From IMG/VR virus record IMGVR_UViG_3300019863_000034, positions 1-41,898 of that record: 41,898 nt of DNA. One strand, written 5' to 3'. The translations under genes were made by a program, and so were the position numbers. This document shows positions 24,264 through 31,975 of this stretch, piece after piece (positions within the stretch are counted from its first letter, which is position 1; each line of letters begins with the position of its first letter). This DNA is from a virus. The notes under the pieces were generated by a model. That model saw only the letters and a program-made list of their open reading frames with translations. It did no database searches and was not told where the DNA came from.

Positions 24264-24521
24264 TTACTCGTCCGAATCGTCCTGATCTTTTGAAGCACTC
24301 TTTCTCGCCTTAATTAAATCCTCACCAAGCTCAACAAGCATAGAGCAATGTGTAACTTCGTTTCTAGTAATCTTCAAAGCCTCTTCAACAATGTCGTGCT
24401 CTGTCTCTGTTATGATGCGCTCTTTGTACTCCATAACATTGTCTTGCGATGTGTAGACATGGTTCTTTGGTTGCTTTTGATCATCCTTTTGATCTTTTTT
24501 TTGACTTCTTGATCTTGCCAT
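24264..24521 (-). CDS. Small highly charged protein, only minus-strand gene
   Basis: An 85-aa protein. The first 25 residues are Lys/Gln/Asp-rich and probably disordered; the middle is helical (TETEHDIVEEALKITRNEV), and the end is acidic (KDQDDSDE). It has no recognisable HTH. CCCCC at 24526-24530 reads as a GGGGG Shine-Dalgarno on this strand. It is divergently transcribed from the early operon across a region of operators, a position where phages often place a regulator, but regulation is only inferred. Confidence 0.68.
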   Translation of the reverse strand: MARSRSQKKDQKDDQKQPKNHVYTSQDNVMEYKERIITETEHDIVEEALKITRNEVTHCSMLVELGEDLIKARKSASKDQDDSDE

Positions 24522-24581
24522 AGTTCCCCCTTTGTATTTCTAATAAAGAAATTCTATCTATCCAAAAACTATATGTAAAAT

Positions 24582-24587
24582 ATTATA
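24582..24587 (-). promoter_or_regulatory. Minus-strand -10 box for the 24521 gene
   Basis: ATTATA on the + strand is a perfect TATAAT on the minus strand, about 60 nt upstream of the minus-strand start. A -35 box is weak (TCAAAA). It lies next to the rightward -35 box, so the two promoters probably interfere. Confidence 0.45.
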
Positions 24588-24594
24588 AAAAGAT

Positions 24595-24623
24595 TTGACA
24601 GGCCTTTTTGAGAATGTCACTAT
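24595..24623 (+). promoter_or_regulatory. Rightward early promoter
   Basis: A perfect TTGACA (24595-24600) is followed after 17 nt by CACTAT (24618-24623), giving a start near 24630, ahead of the GGGGGG-led ATG at 24663. It is the best sigma70-type promoter for the whole early arm. Confidence 0.7.
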
Positions 24624-24649
24624 CTGTTTACATTAAATGTAACATTCTC
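24610..24649. promoter_or_regulatory. Nested palindromic operators at the early promoter
   Basis: Two symmetric elements share one region. The outer inverted repeat is GAGAATGT (24610-24617) with ACATTCTC (24642-24649). The inner palindrome is TTACATT-A-AATGTAA (24628-24642), which covers the predicted start of transcription. Together they give four AATGT/ACATT half-sites. The obvious reader is the HTH protein encoded at 24663. Confidence 0.6.
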
Positions 24650-24662
24650 TGGGGGGAGAAAT

Positions 24663-24857
24663 ATGAGCGACAAAGCTAAAGAGGCTAGCAGTAGATTGCT
24701 AGGCGTATTAAAAGACTACAAAGAAAAGCACGGTCTTATGAAAGCAGCACAACACCTTGGTCTTGATGATACTTCAAGAATCATTCGCTGGATAAGAGAG
24801 GATAGGCTTCCTGCTGCATATCATATTCTAGTTTTAGATATGAAAAAGGAGCTGTAA
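24663..24857 (+). CDS. Small HTH-like regulator (Cro-like candidate), first gene of the early arm
   Basis: A 64-aa protein. GLMKAAQHLGLDDTSRIIRWIREDRLPAAYHILVL has the helix-turn-helix rhythm (helix, AAxxLGL turn, recognition helix, then helix), and its size suits a Cro-type repressor. GGGGGGAGA precedes the ATG. It is the first gene behind a TTGACA promoter with palindromic operators, so autorepression is likely. Family not established. Confidence 0.65.
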   Translation: MSDKAKEASSRLLGVLKDYKEKHGLMKAAQHLGLDDTSRIIRWIREDRLPAAYHILVLDMKKEL

Positions 24858-25777
24858 TGAGCTTTTTTGGTAATGGTAGCAAAGGGCGGATTAAGAAGCC
24901 TTTATTTATGATTCTTTATTCTGGTCCTGGTATTGGCAAGTCAACAATGGCTTCTACTTTTCCTGATCCGTTCTTTATTGACCTAGAAGAGTCTACGCAC
25001 AACATAACTGTTGAAAGAGATCGTCCTGAGACATGGGATGCAGTTATGGCAGGGCTTGAGGCCATTAGAGACACAGAGAAAGGAAAGCTAGAATTCAAAA
25101 CACTAGTATTTGATACAATAGACGAAGTTGAAAGACTGCTTCACAAGCACATAGCTGGCTTTAAGCAAAAGAATCATATTTTAGACATTGGATTTCAAAA
25201 AGGCTTTGAGTTTGCTGTAGACTGCTGGGCGGATTTAATAACTCTATGTAGACAGATCAGAGACAAGCACAAGATCCACTTTGTTTTTCTTGCACACAGT
25301 ATAGGGCGCTCCCATGAGGACGTAGAGCAAGGGGAGTCCTATCAAAGGCACGCTATTGGTATTCATAAGAAGTCTGCGGCGTATTTATTCGGAGCTGTAG
25401 AGATGGTTCTTTTTGCTAAGAAAGACGTAGTAATTAGGGTTGAAGACGATAAGATTATAGCAAAGGACACAGACCGGAGAGTTCTATGTACCTCTATATC
25501 TGCGCACTACGATGCTAAGAATAGAATAGGGCTTCCTCCTGTTATGCCTATGCCTTTTAAAAACGCTTTTTCGGTACTCTGGGAGGCTTATGAGAAAGCT
25601 TTTAATGAAACGCCTGAGAGCGTTTACAGCGAATGTACGGCCTATATAAAAGAGATCAGGGACGCAGACAAGGCCAAGGAAATGAGCGCCTATATCGAAG
25701 CAAATAAGGGCGATATAGCATCGTTAAGAACAGCATTATCAATAATTATCAAACGTGTGGAGGAGCAGAATGGCTAG
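24857..25777 (+). CDS. RecA-like ATPase, Sak4-type recombination protein
   Basis: A 306-aa AAA_24-type nucleotide-binding protein. Walker A is GPGIGKST (residues 23-30) and Walker B LVFDTID (83-89). This is the size and layout of phage Sak4-like ATPases, which work in single-strand annealing or strand invasion together with an SSB. The following gene ends in an SSB-type tip, which supports that pairing. The start overlaps the previous TAA by one base. Confidence 0.8.
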   Translation: MSFFGNGSKGRIKKPLFMILYSGPGIGKSTMASTFPDPFFIDLEESTHNITVERDRPETWDAVMAGLEAIRDTEKGKLEFKTLVFDTIDEVERLLHKHIAGFKQKNHILDIGFQKGFEFAVDCWADLITLCRQIRDKHKIHFVFLAHSIGRSHEDVEQGESYQRHAIGIHKKSAAYLFGAVEMVLFAKKDVVIRVEDDKIIAKDTDRRVLCTSISAHYDAKNRIGLPPVMPMPFKNAFSVLWEAYEKAFNETPESVYSECTAYIKEIRDADKAKEMSAYIEANKGDIASLRTALSIIIKRVEEQNG

Positions 25778-26252
25778 ATACAAAATAGGTGACAATGTAA
25801 TTACAAACCTTAGAAGCTGGAAGATTGGAAAGATTGAGAAAACAGGGACTAGATATGTCCGCCTTAAGTTCAATAACTATATTAGCAAGGATTTATATTT
25901 AACGAGAAAAGGCATGGAGCACGCTATGCAGGTGCTTGAAACTTTGGGCTATGCCTACAGTGATCTTTCTGGCCTTGCAGACTCTAAAGCACTAGATACT
26001 GAAAAAGAAGTAATTGCAGTAATCGATAAAACTCGAGAGTACAATGGAAACATTTACTATGAGGCGAGCTTTATTAATAAAATGCCAACAACAGGTCTTG
26101 AAGAAGAGATACCACAGGATCTATTGGACGAGCTAAAAACTTACGACACAGCAGCATACTTCAAGGGATCAACTTCTGCACCACCGAGTAATCAGCCTCA
26201 AACCTCAGGCTTGGATGCAGGTGGATTTACAACAGATGATATCCCTTTCTAA
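25770..26252 (+). CDS. Single-strand DNA-binding-like protein with DDIPF tip
   Basis: A 160-aa protein. Residues 1-125 are mixed; after a Ser/Pro/Gln-rich linker (TSAPPSNQPQTSGLDAGG) it ends in TTDDIPF, the acidic-hydrophobic tip used by bacterial SSBs to recruit repair and replication proteins. It follows the Sak4-like ATPase, as DUF669-type or SSB proteins do in other phages. The OB-fold itself is not evident by eye. Start 25770 has GGAGGAG upstream. Confidence 0.72.
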   Translation: MARYKIGDNVITNLRSWKIGKIEKTGTRYVRLKFNNYISKDLYLTRKGMEHAMQVLETLGYAYSDLSGLADSKALDTEKEVIAVIDKTREYNGNIYYEASFINKMPTTGLEEEIPQDLLDELKTYDTAAYFKGSTSAPPSNQPQTSGLDAGGFTTDDIPF

Positions 26253-26276
26253 AAGGTAGCATCGGGGGAACTTATC

Positions 26277-26305
26277 GGGGGAGTTGACTACCTCTCCCCC
26301 TTTTT
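26277..26305 (+). terminator. Rho-independent terminator
   Basis: GGGGGAG (26277-26283) pairs with CTCCCCC (26294-26300), followed by TTTTT. It ends the recombination unit (24663-26252) and sits directly upstream of the next Shine-Dalgarno sequence. Confidence 0.85.
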
Positions 26306-26318
26306 AAAAGGAGTATGT

Positions 26319-26660
26319 ATGGGTGTTTTAAAAATAGATCCACTAACAAATGATGATGAAGTAATTAAAGATACAATTTGCAAGCTTATGGGGCTAAAGT
26401 TTAGAGCCAAGGCCTTTTCTTTTCCGATTCTTATGAACGCCATTGAAAAGATGCCATTTTGTTCTACGCTTTCATATAACAAGATCTATGGAAGATGGGA
26501 GTTTAGCAACTACCAGGAGGGAGAGTGGCTATCAGATAAGCAAAAGTTTAACAAGGTTGGTGGTCTGAATTTCACCTTTGCAGAGGCCAATCCTGAGACA
26601 GCTATTGCAAGAGGTATTCACTACTACTATCACACCAAGGTAAAGAATGAAAAACAATAA
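26319..26660 (+). CDS. Hypothetical protein
   Basis: A 113-aa protein with AAGGAG before the ATG. It contains aromatic-rich segments (YNKIYGRWEFSNYQEGEWLSD, GIHYYYHTK). I do not recognise a family. It lies between the Sak4/SSB pair and the methyltransferase, whose start it overlaps by 14 nt. Confidence 0.68.
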   Translation: MGVLKIDPLTNDDEVIKDTICKLMGLKFRAKAFSFPILMNAIEKMPFCSTLSYNKIYGRWEFSNYQEGEWLSDKQKFNKVGGLNFTFAEANPETAIARGIHYYYHTKVKNEKQ

Positions 26661-27684
26661 TAAATTAAGATTTGCAACTGTGTGCTCTGGGGTAGGAGCA
26701 CCTGAAGTGGCAATGGAGAGCTTTTTCGACTTTGTGTGGTGCTGTGAAAACGATGCATTTCCAAGCGCAGTGCTAGAGCATAGACTTCCTAATGTTCCAA
26801 ATATAGGCGATATGCTAAACAGAGATAAGAGCTCAATATATAAACACAGTGAAATAGATGGCCTAATTGGAGGCACGCCATGCCAAGGTTTCTCCGTGGC
26901 AGGCGATAGAGGAGGATTGGAGAATGATGATCGGTCAAGACTTACCCTTGAGTTTGTTAGAATATTGGATGAAAAGCGCCCAAGATGGTTTATCTGGGAA
27001 AACGTGCCAGGTGTATTCTCTTCTGGAGGAGGGAGGGACTTTAAGGAAATCATCCGGTCCTTTACAGACATCGGGTATGGCGTTTGCTGGAGAGTGCTTG
27101 ACGCTCAACACTTTGGAGTGCCCCAGAGAAGACGTAGACTCTTCGTTGTCGGATATCTTGGAGACTGGCGACCATCTTACAGAGTATTGTTTGAGTCCGA
27201 AAGCCTGCGAGGGAATATTGAGGCGTTCGAAAACAAGAAAAAACCAAATACCAGAAGACATAGTCCAGGCTCTAAAAAAACAGTCGGAGCTCTATGTGCC
27301 AGAGACATAGAGGGTCCTGATAATATATCTGCAGAAGAGGGAAAGTTATTTAGGTACTCTAAAAGCCACAGGACCACGCACGTAGACCAGAGAGTACACA
27401 GGGATGGGACGTGCAATACTTTAAACACAGGAGACGGCTGCACAAACCAGTCAACGGCTAATTTTGTAACAGAAGACTATGTTAGAAAGCTAACGCCGCT
27501 TGAATGTGAGCGCCTGCAGGGTTTTCCTTGCAACTGGACCGATGTTCCATACAGAAACAAAGATCACGCCCCAAAAGGCCAGAGGTACAAAGCTATGGGT
27601 AACAGCATGGCAGTTCCGGTAATGCGATGGCTTGGTGAGCGAATTTATACCGTTGATCAATATATGAGGCTACAAGATGCCTAA
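26647..27684 (+). CDS. DNA cytosine-5 methyltransferase
   Basis: A 345-aa protein with the ordered C5-MTase motifs: VCSGVGAPEVAME (motif I, residues 12-24), GTPCQGFSVAG with catalytic Cys79 (IV), WENVPG (VI, about 117-122), QRRRRLFVVG (VIII, 160-169), and a C-terminal AMGNSMAVPVMRW (X). It transfers a methyl group from SAM to C5 of cytosine in phage or host DNA. No cognate restriction enzyme is seen nearby, so protection against host restriction is the likely job. The target site cannot be read from sequence. Confidence 0.93.
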   Translation: MKNNNKLRFATVCSGVGAPEVAMESFFDFVWCCENDAFPSAVLEHRLPNVPNIGDMLNRDKSSIYKHSEIDGLIGGTPCQGFSVAGDRGGLENDDRSRLTLEFVRILDEKRPRWFIWENVPGVFSSGGGRDFKEIIRSFTDIGYGVCWRVLDAQHFGVPQRRRRLFVVGYLGDWRPSYRVLFESESLRGNIEAFENKKKPNTRRHSPGSKKTVGALCARDIEGPDNISAEEGKLFRYSKSHRTTHVDQRVHRDGTCNTLNTGDGCTNQSTANFVTEDYVRKLTPLECERLQGFPCNWTDVPYRNKDHAPKGQRYKAMGNSMAVPVMRWLGERIYTVDQYMRLQDA

Positions 27685-28255
27685 TGTAATAAAGATTGGA
27701 ATGGACTGCGAGTTTACAAACTTCGATAAGTACAAAGGGGATATGATAGCCCTTGGTCTTGTGGAGATATTTGACGACTACACGCTAGGAAGAGAAAACG
27801 TGTTCTATTTAAGGCCAGAGTCTTCGAGGTTTTGGAGCGATGGAGCAGAAAAGGTGCATAAGATTTCATATTTTAGAGCCTCTGTATTCCCAGAAAGGGG
27901 CGAGACTCTCGACGCTATTACTGAGTGGCTTAAGGGATGCGAGTCAGATGGTCCTATAGGGGCAGTCTATCATGGGAATGGAAACCTAGATCCTAACTGG
28001 CTAAAGGTTACCTATGAGAAAGAAAGCAGAGAGTATGAACTCTATAGTTACTTAAGCGTTAATAATAGTGAGTCAACTTTAAAGCTATCAAGGGAGTATT
28101 TAAAGAACTTAGACTCCCATAAGCTTGATGAAGTGGCCAAGTACTATGACATTGAACTAAAGCACCATGATCCATTATCAGACGCTAGAGCTTGTGCAAT
28201 AATTTATTGCAATATTATGCAAAATAAAGGGACGTGGACAGGGAGGTTTCTATGA
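27677..28255 (+). CDS. DEDDh 3'-5' exonuclease
   Basis: A 192-aa protein with Exo I MDCEF (Asp10, Glu12) and Exo III HHDPLSDARACA near the C-terminus (His..Asp), as in the DnaQ/RNase T fold. The middle (NGNLDPNW, KNLDSHKLDEVAKYY) holds the expected Exo II acidic residue. It probably degrades or trims nucleic acid during replication. It overlaps the methyltransferase gene by 8 nt. Confidence 0.8.
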   Translation: MPNVIKIGMDCEFTNFDKYKGDMIALGLVEIFDDYTLGRENVFYLRPESSRFWSDGAEKVHKISYFRASVFPERGETLDAITEWLKGCESDGPIGAVYHGNGNLDPNWLKVTYEKESREYELYSYLSVNNSESTLKLSREYLKNLDSHKLDEVAKYYDIELKHHDPLSDARACAIIYCNIMQNKGTWTGRFL

Positions 28256-28719
28256 AAAAAATAAGAGTTTTTAATATAAATGACGAGATACCATCGAACG
28301 CTAAGTTTATCCACCTTGAAAGGGTCGCACTTGGTCATACAGGAAAGACCAAGCTAGAGCTTTACTATGAGATTCCTGTAACAGAGCAAACAAAGCGAGA
28401 AGACAAGCACAAAGAGGCGATAGAAGCGATTGTAGCCTATTTAAATAGCACTACTGGTGGAAGATACACTTCTAAATCTAAAGCTACTGTGTCGCTTATC
28501 AGGGCAAGATTAAACGAGGATTACACCTTAGACGACTTTAAAAAGGTAATCGATAGAAAGTGTGCTGAATGGCTAGATGATCCAAGGATGAGCGGATATC
28601 TAAGACCACAGACTTTGTTTGGTAACAAATTTGCTGGATATCTATCAGGAGAAACGGCAGAGGAAAAAGAGACAGCTGTATTTAATCAAATAGAATCGAT
28701 ATTTGATAACGAGGAGTAG
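28252..28719 (+). CDS. Replication protein with conserved phage C-terminal domain (helicase loader / organiser)
   Basis: A 155-aa protein. Residues about 60-140 (YLNSTTGGRYTSKSKATVSLIRARLNEDY, YLRPQTLFGNKFAGYL) match the conserved Phg_2220_C-type domain of phage replisome organisers. The usual N-terminal winged helix is absent or very short. Start 28252 has GGAGG at 5-nt spacing; the upstream GTG at 28234 lies in the exonuclease gene. The helicase-like gene follows at once. Confidence 0.8.
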   Translation: MKKIRVFNINDEIPSNAKFIHLERVALGHTGKTKLELYYEIPVTEQTKREDKHKEAIEAIVAYLNSTTGGRYTSKSKATVSLIRARLNEDYTLDDFKKVIDRKCAEWLDDPRMSGYLRPQTLFGNKFAGYLSGETAEEKETAVFNQIESIFDNEE

Positions 28720-28721
28720 GG

Positions 28722-29591
28722 ATGCTACAAAGACCAGTTTCAGACTTTGAAATGGAAGCATATCGCGAGGGGGTAAACAAAGAAGAGCTCCAATCGAGAT
28801 ATGAGTTTCTAAAAGCTCACCACGGCATAAGGCCTAACACGCTTCACGGTCTAATGGGGACTACAGGTGGTGGGAAAAGTACACTTTTAAAATGTATAAT
28901 AGCAGAAACAGCGGCGCACATCCCTGTGCTTGTATGGCTATCCGAAGAGAAGATCGTGGAGTACCAGGACTTAATTGCAAAGCTGGACCCTACTTGTTTA
29001 AAGAATATCATATTTGTAGAGGAAAAAAGCATTCCCGAGAATTGCCTAGAAAGCCAAGCAGACTTCTTTGAGTACTTTGAGCAGATGGTTGATGAGGCAG
29101 AGGTGGGGATTGTGTTTATCGATAACGTGACTACTTCTATGTTCTACAGTCAAACGGTGGGTCTTGCAGGTCAAAACAAAACATCCAGATGGCTTTTAGA
29201 CTTTGTTAAACGTAAAGCATCAGTATTCTATGCAGCACATACACAGTCAAAGATTACGGACAACTATAACAAGGTTATCACTGCCGAGGATATTAGAGGG
29301 TCTAAAGAGCTTCCTATCCATACGGAGTATTTATATATTTTACAAAGGTTCACAAAAGAAGATAAGATATTTGCGTTCATAAATGTTGTAAAATATCGCC
29401 ACCACGAAAACGCTAGAGGCTGGTTTGCTCTTAAATATGAGAAAAAAGCATACACAGAGGCAAAGCGTGTTGGTTTTGACCTAGTTAATAATATCTTCAG
29501 AACAAGAGATTATCTAGGTAAGGCATTTAGAAAAAAGAAGAAACCAGAAGATGAAAAAACAGAGCTTAAATCAGATAATAAAAACAAGTGA
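28722..29591 (+). CDS. DnaB/RecA-like replicative helicase-type ATPase
   Basis: A 289-aa P-loop protein. Walker A is GTTGGGKST (46-54), Walker B IVFIDN (130-135), with a later AHTQSK of the RecA/DnaB type. It lacks the N-terminal primase-interacting domain of full DnaB and is therefore short, as in some phage helicases. The C-terminus is Lys-rich. Its neighbour (28252) is a likely loader. Whether it unwinds DNA or loads the host helicase is not decided. Confidence 0.8.
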   Translation: MLQRPVSDFEMEAYREGVNKEELQSRYEFLKAHHGIRPNTLHGLMGTTGGGKSTLLKCIIAETAAHIPVLVWLSEEKIVEYQDLIAKLDPTCLKNIIFVEEKSIPENCLESQADFFEYFEQMVDEAEVGIVFIDNVTTSMFYSQTVGLAGQNKTSRWLLDFVKRKASVFYAAHTQSKITDNYNKVITAEDIRGSKELPIHTEYLYILQRFTKEDKIFAFINVVKYRHHENARGWFALKYEKKAYTEAKRVGFDLVNNIFRTRDYLGKAFRKKKKPEDEKTELKSDNKNK

Positions 29592-29997
29592 CATTGTCGA
29601 CGTTGTTCCAAAGAGCAGATCGCTTATAACACTAGTAAATCCTGCCTACGTTGATTATGCGGATCCTAATTACTTAATAAATGGGATTAGATACCTAAGA
29701 ATCAATGTGGAAGATGATAGGACATTTGGACAATATAAGTTTGAGTTTTTAAAAATGCTTAAAAGTAAGCCTGATCCTGCAGACAGAGTGGCAGACTTTG
29801 AGTGGCATGATCAGGACGGCATTCCAGACTTTGAAAAGCGTGAGGCTTTAATTGAGTCCAGAAAGACCGTTGCAGAAAGAAATAAAGAAAAGAGTGAGTT
29901 AATACAGTCTATTAAAGACTATGAGAATCTGGGGCTAGACTGCGAGTTTTTAAAAGAGAGACTACGAGGACAGGTCCGAACATTTGGGGGTAGATAA
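29551..29997 (+). CDS. Hypothetical protein of the replication cluster
   Basis: A 148-aa protein overlapping the helicase gene by 41 nt. The N-terminal half is mixed (SRSLITLVNPAYVDYADPNYLI) and the C-terminal half a charged helix (KTVAERNKEKSELIQSIKDY). No motif recognised. Location suggests an accessory to the helicase or the ParB-like protein. Confidence 0.65.
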   Translation: MKKQSLNQIIKTSDIVDVVPKSRSLITLVNPAYVDYADPNYLINGIRYLRINVEDDRTFGQYKFEFLKMLKSKPDPADRVADFEWHDQDGIPDFEKREALIESRKTVAERNKEKSELIQSIKDYENLGLDCEFLKERLRGQVRTFGGR

Positions 29998-30696
29998 ATG
30001 GAAGAGAGCAACAAGTATCAAAAGGTTAAAAACATTGAGATCATTGAAGTGGGTGAGCTCAAAGAGTACGAGCACAACCCTAGAAAGCATGGCGCTAAGT
30101 CAATCGATGCAATCTGTGAGGCAATAAAGCAACATGGTTTTATTCAGCCTATTCTAGTAGATCAAAACAATAGGATAGTTTCTGGGCACGGTAGAAAGAA
30201 AGCTGCCATTGTGCTGGGCCTTAAAACAGTCCCTTGCGTAAGAAAGCGCTTTGATACAGATGAGGAGTACGTTAGTGCTGTATTATCTGACAACAAGGTA
30301 CAGGAGGCTTCCAGCTGGGACAAGGACGAGCTTAAATTCCTTATGGACTTTCTAAGAGGTCCAGAGCTAGAGTTCGAAATACCTGCAGGTTTTACAGCAA
30401 AAGAAGTTGATGATCTATTTGGCCATAAGCATGAAGAAGTACATAGCTCTTCAGATGAGGCAGACTTTGGAGAGTCGGGAGTTGTAAATGAATCTGACAA
30501 AGATGATAGAGCTTTAGTAAAAAGAAAGATTTTTGAGCTGACACAGAAAGAACACGATGTTATCACAAGCAAGCTTAAGGCAATTAAAAAAGAGCACGGA
30601 CTTAAAAACGAAGTAGATGCCCTTATGCATGCCCTAAAAAGCTTCAAGGGGCTACCTAAAGTCGTTACTAAGAAAAGCAATGTAAAGGAGAGCTAA
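29998..30696 (+). CDS. ParB/Srx-domain protein
   Basis: A 232-aa protein. Residues 10-110 form a ParB N-terminal-like domain (VGELKEYEHNPRKHG, QHGFIQPILVDQNNRIVSGHGRKKAA, AVLSDNKVQEASSWD). The C-terminal third carries a separate helical domain (LTQKEHDVITSKLKAIKKEH). ParB-like phage proteins act as nucleases, DNA-binding proteins or methyltransferase partners; no ParA is encoded, so plasmid-type partition is not supported. A second ParB domain occurs at 39506. Confidence 0.8.
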   Translation: MEESNKYQKVKNIEIIEVGELKEYEHNPRKHGAKSIDAICEAIKQHGFIQPILVDQNNRIVSGHGRKKAAIVLGLKTVPCVRKRFDTDEEYVSAVLSDNKVQEASSWDKDELKFLMDFLRGPELEFEIPAGFTAKEVDDLFGHKHEEVHSSSDEADFGESGVVNESDKDDRALVKRKIFELTQKEHDVITSKLKAIKKEHGLKNEVDALMHALKSFKGLPKVVTKKSNVKES

Positions 30697-30697
30697 T

Positions 30698-30874
30698 ATG
30701 TTTACAGTAGTTATGATGGCAATGCTTATGGAGGTAGAGTTCTTCTGCATGAAAGTAGATCCTGCAAGAGTTGAGTACTGCATGGAGCAAGTAATGGAAT
30801 GTGTAGATAAGAACACTGTTGATCAGGAGCATGAGCAACTGTGTAAAGATGAATATGTGGATATGGAGGTTTGA
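30698..30874 (+). CDS. 58-aa acidic Cys-containing protein
   Basis: A short ORF, MFTVVMMAMLMEVEFFCMKVDP..., with four Cys and many Met. AAGGAG stands upstream of the ATG. The N-terminus is hydrophobic but not long enough to be a sure membrane span. It lies between the ParB-like gene and the endolysin with only 1 nt on either side, so it is probably real. Function unknown. Confidence 0.55.
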   Translation: MFTVVMMAMLMEVEFFCMKVDPARVEYCMEQVMECVDKNTVDQEHEQLCKDEYVDMEV

Positions 30875-30875
30875 A

Positions 30876-31694
30876 ATGTTTGAATGCTTTAAAAAGAAAC
30901 CAGTTAAAAAGCCAGTATCAAGACAGGTGCAACATGAGCCAACAAAGCTCAAAAGAGGCTACCCAGCGAGCTGGCTAGATAGTGCGCTAATGATTACAGG
31001 AAAATATGAAGGTTCTGGCTTTGGGCAGGTCACAGGCAATTTTGACGGACAAGGTATTTCTGCAGGTATTCTACAATGGAATTATGGCCAAGGGTCACTA
31101 CAGAGCAAAATACTTCTACCTTTAGTTAATAAAATGGGTGCAGAATGGGTTGATAATTTCTTTCCTGTAAGCGTATCGATTACTGCAACAATGTCTCCAA
31201 GAAAGGCCAAGGCATACGCTAAAAAGCACATGCTTACAGGTAGCATCTTTAATAAGAAGTATGTAGACAGCAACTGGGCAAGGCAGTGGCAGCTATTCCT
31301 TACACAAGACGAGGTAATAGAAGTCCAAAGAGAGGCGTGTGCCTCAGTAGCATCTAAGGCCTTTAAGTACTGTGAGGATCACGGCATGATGTCTGCTAAG
31401 TCATTCTGCTGGTTCTTTGATATAGTTACACAGAACGGCTCTCTAAAGGGCGTAAGGAAGCCTATTAACCTATCGCAGTACTCTGAGTACCTAGTAGATG
31501 ATGGTGGTAAGAACTTCAATATATGGAAGCAGCACAATCCATCAGATGAGACAAAGATTCTATTTATCTGGACCTGTAAACGTGTTGTAAGAAACCAGTG
31601 GGCTTCGGATGTAATTGCAAGAAAAGGAACCATAGCACATGGCACAGGTGTTGTTCATGGTCAGATTCACGACTTTAGGGGGTTAATAGGATGA
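30876..31694 (+). CDS. Endolysin candidate, lysozyme-like fold
   Basis: A 272-aa protein. Start 30876 has GGAGG 6 nt upstream. Residues about 38-70 (LMITGKYEGSGFGQVTGNFD, GQGISAGILQWNYGQGSL) have the lysozyme-superfamily layout: an early Glu (GKYEG) as likely acid and a following beta hairpin, as in chitosanase/GH46-like muralytic enzymes. There is no signal peptide, so it would need a holin or other help to cross the membrane. It is the only clear cell-wall glycan hydrolase here and sits in the early/replication arm rather than near the tail. Confidence 0.68.
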   Translation: MFECFKKKPVKKPVSRQVQHEPTKLKRGYPASWLDSALMITGKYEGSGFGQVTGNFDGQGISAGILQWNYGQGSLQSKILLPLVNKMGAEWVDNFFPVSVSITATMSPRKAKAYAKKHMLTGSIFNKKYVDSNWARQWQLFLTQDEVIEVQREACASVASKAFKYCEDHGMMSAKSFCWFFDIVTQNGSLKGVRKPINLSQYSEYLVDDGGKNFNIWKQHNPSDETKILFIWTCKRVVRNQWASDVIARKGTIAHGTGVVHGQIHDFRGLIG

Positions 31695-31975
31695 TTAGAG
31701 ATGAAAATGGAAAGCTTACAAAAGAAATCAAGAAGCTAAGAAGAAAACAGAAGATTCAAAGAAGGCTTGCTGAGAATTGCGAAAAAGAGTACTCTAGACA
31801 AAAAAAATGCCTATCCAAAGAAGATCCAGAGAGAATAAGGGTAAAAAAAGAAAAAGCGCTGGTCGAGCGCAACAGAAAAAGGCTTCTTCGTGATATAAGG
31901 TACTGCCAAAGGCGAAGAAAAAGTCTTAGGGTCTTAGGATATGACTCGGCAGTAGCAGAGACTTTCGATGTCTAA
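31691..31975 (+). CDS. Highly basic coiled-coil protein
   Basis: A 94-aa protein made largely of Lys, Arg and Glu (LRRKQKIQRRLAENCEKEYSRQ, RIRVKKEKALVERNRKRLL). It probably forms a long helix and may bind nucleic acid. It overlaps the endolysin end by 4 nt (ATGA) and the resolvase by 8 nt. Function unknown. Confidence 0.65.
   Translation: MIRDENGKLTKEIKKLRRKQKIQRRLAENCEKEYSRQKKCLSKEDPERIRVKKEKALVERNRKRLLRDIRYCQRRRKSLRVLGYDSAVAETFDV

Noticed and set aside
26867-27310. 147-codon + strand frame inside the C5 methyltransferase
   Set aside because: It lies wholly within the methyltransferase, whose motifs are intact, and has no family features.
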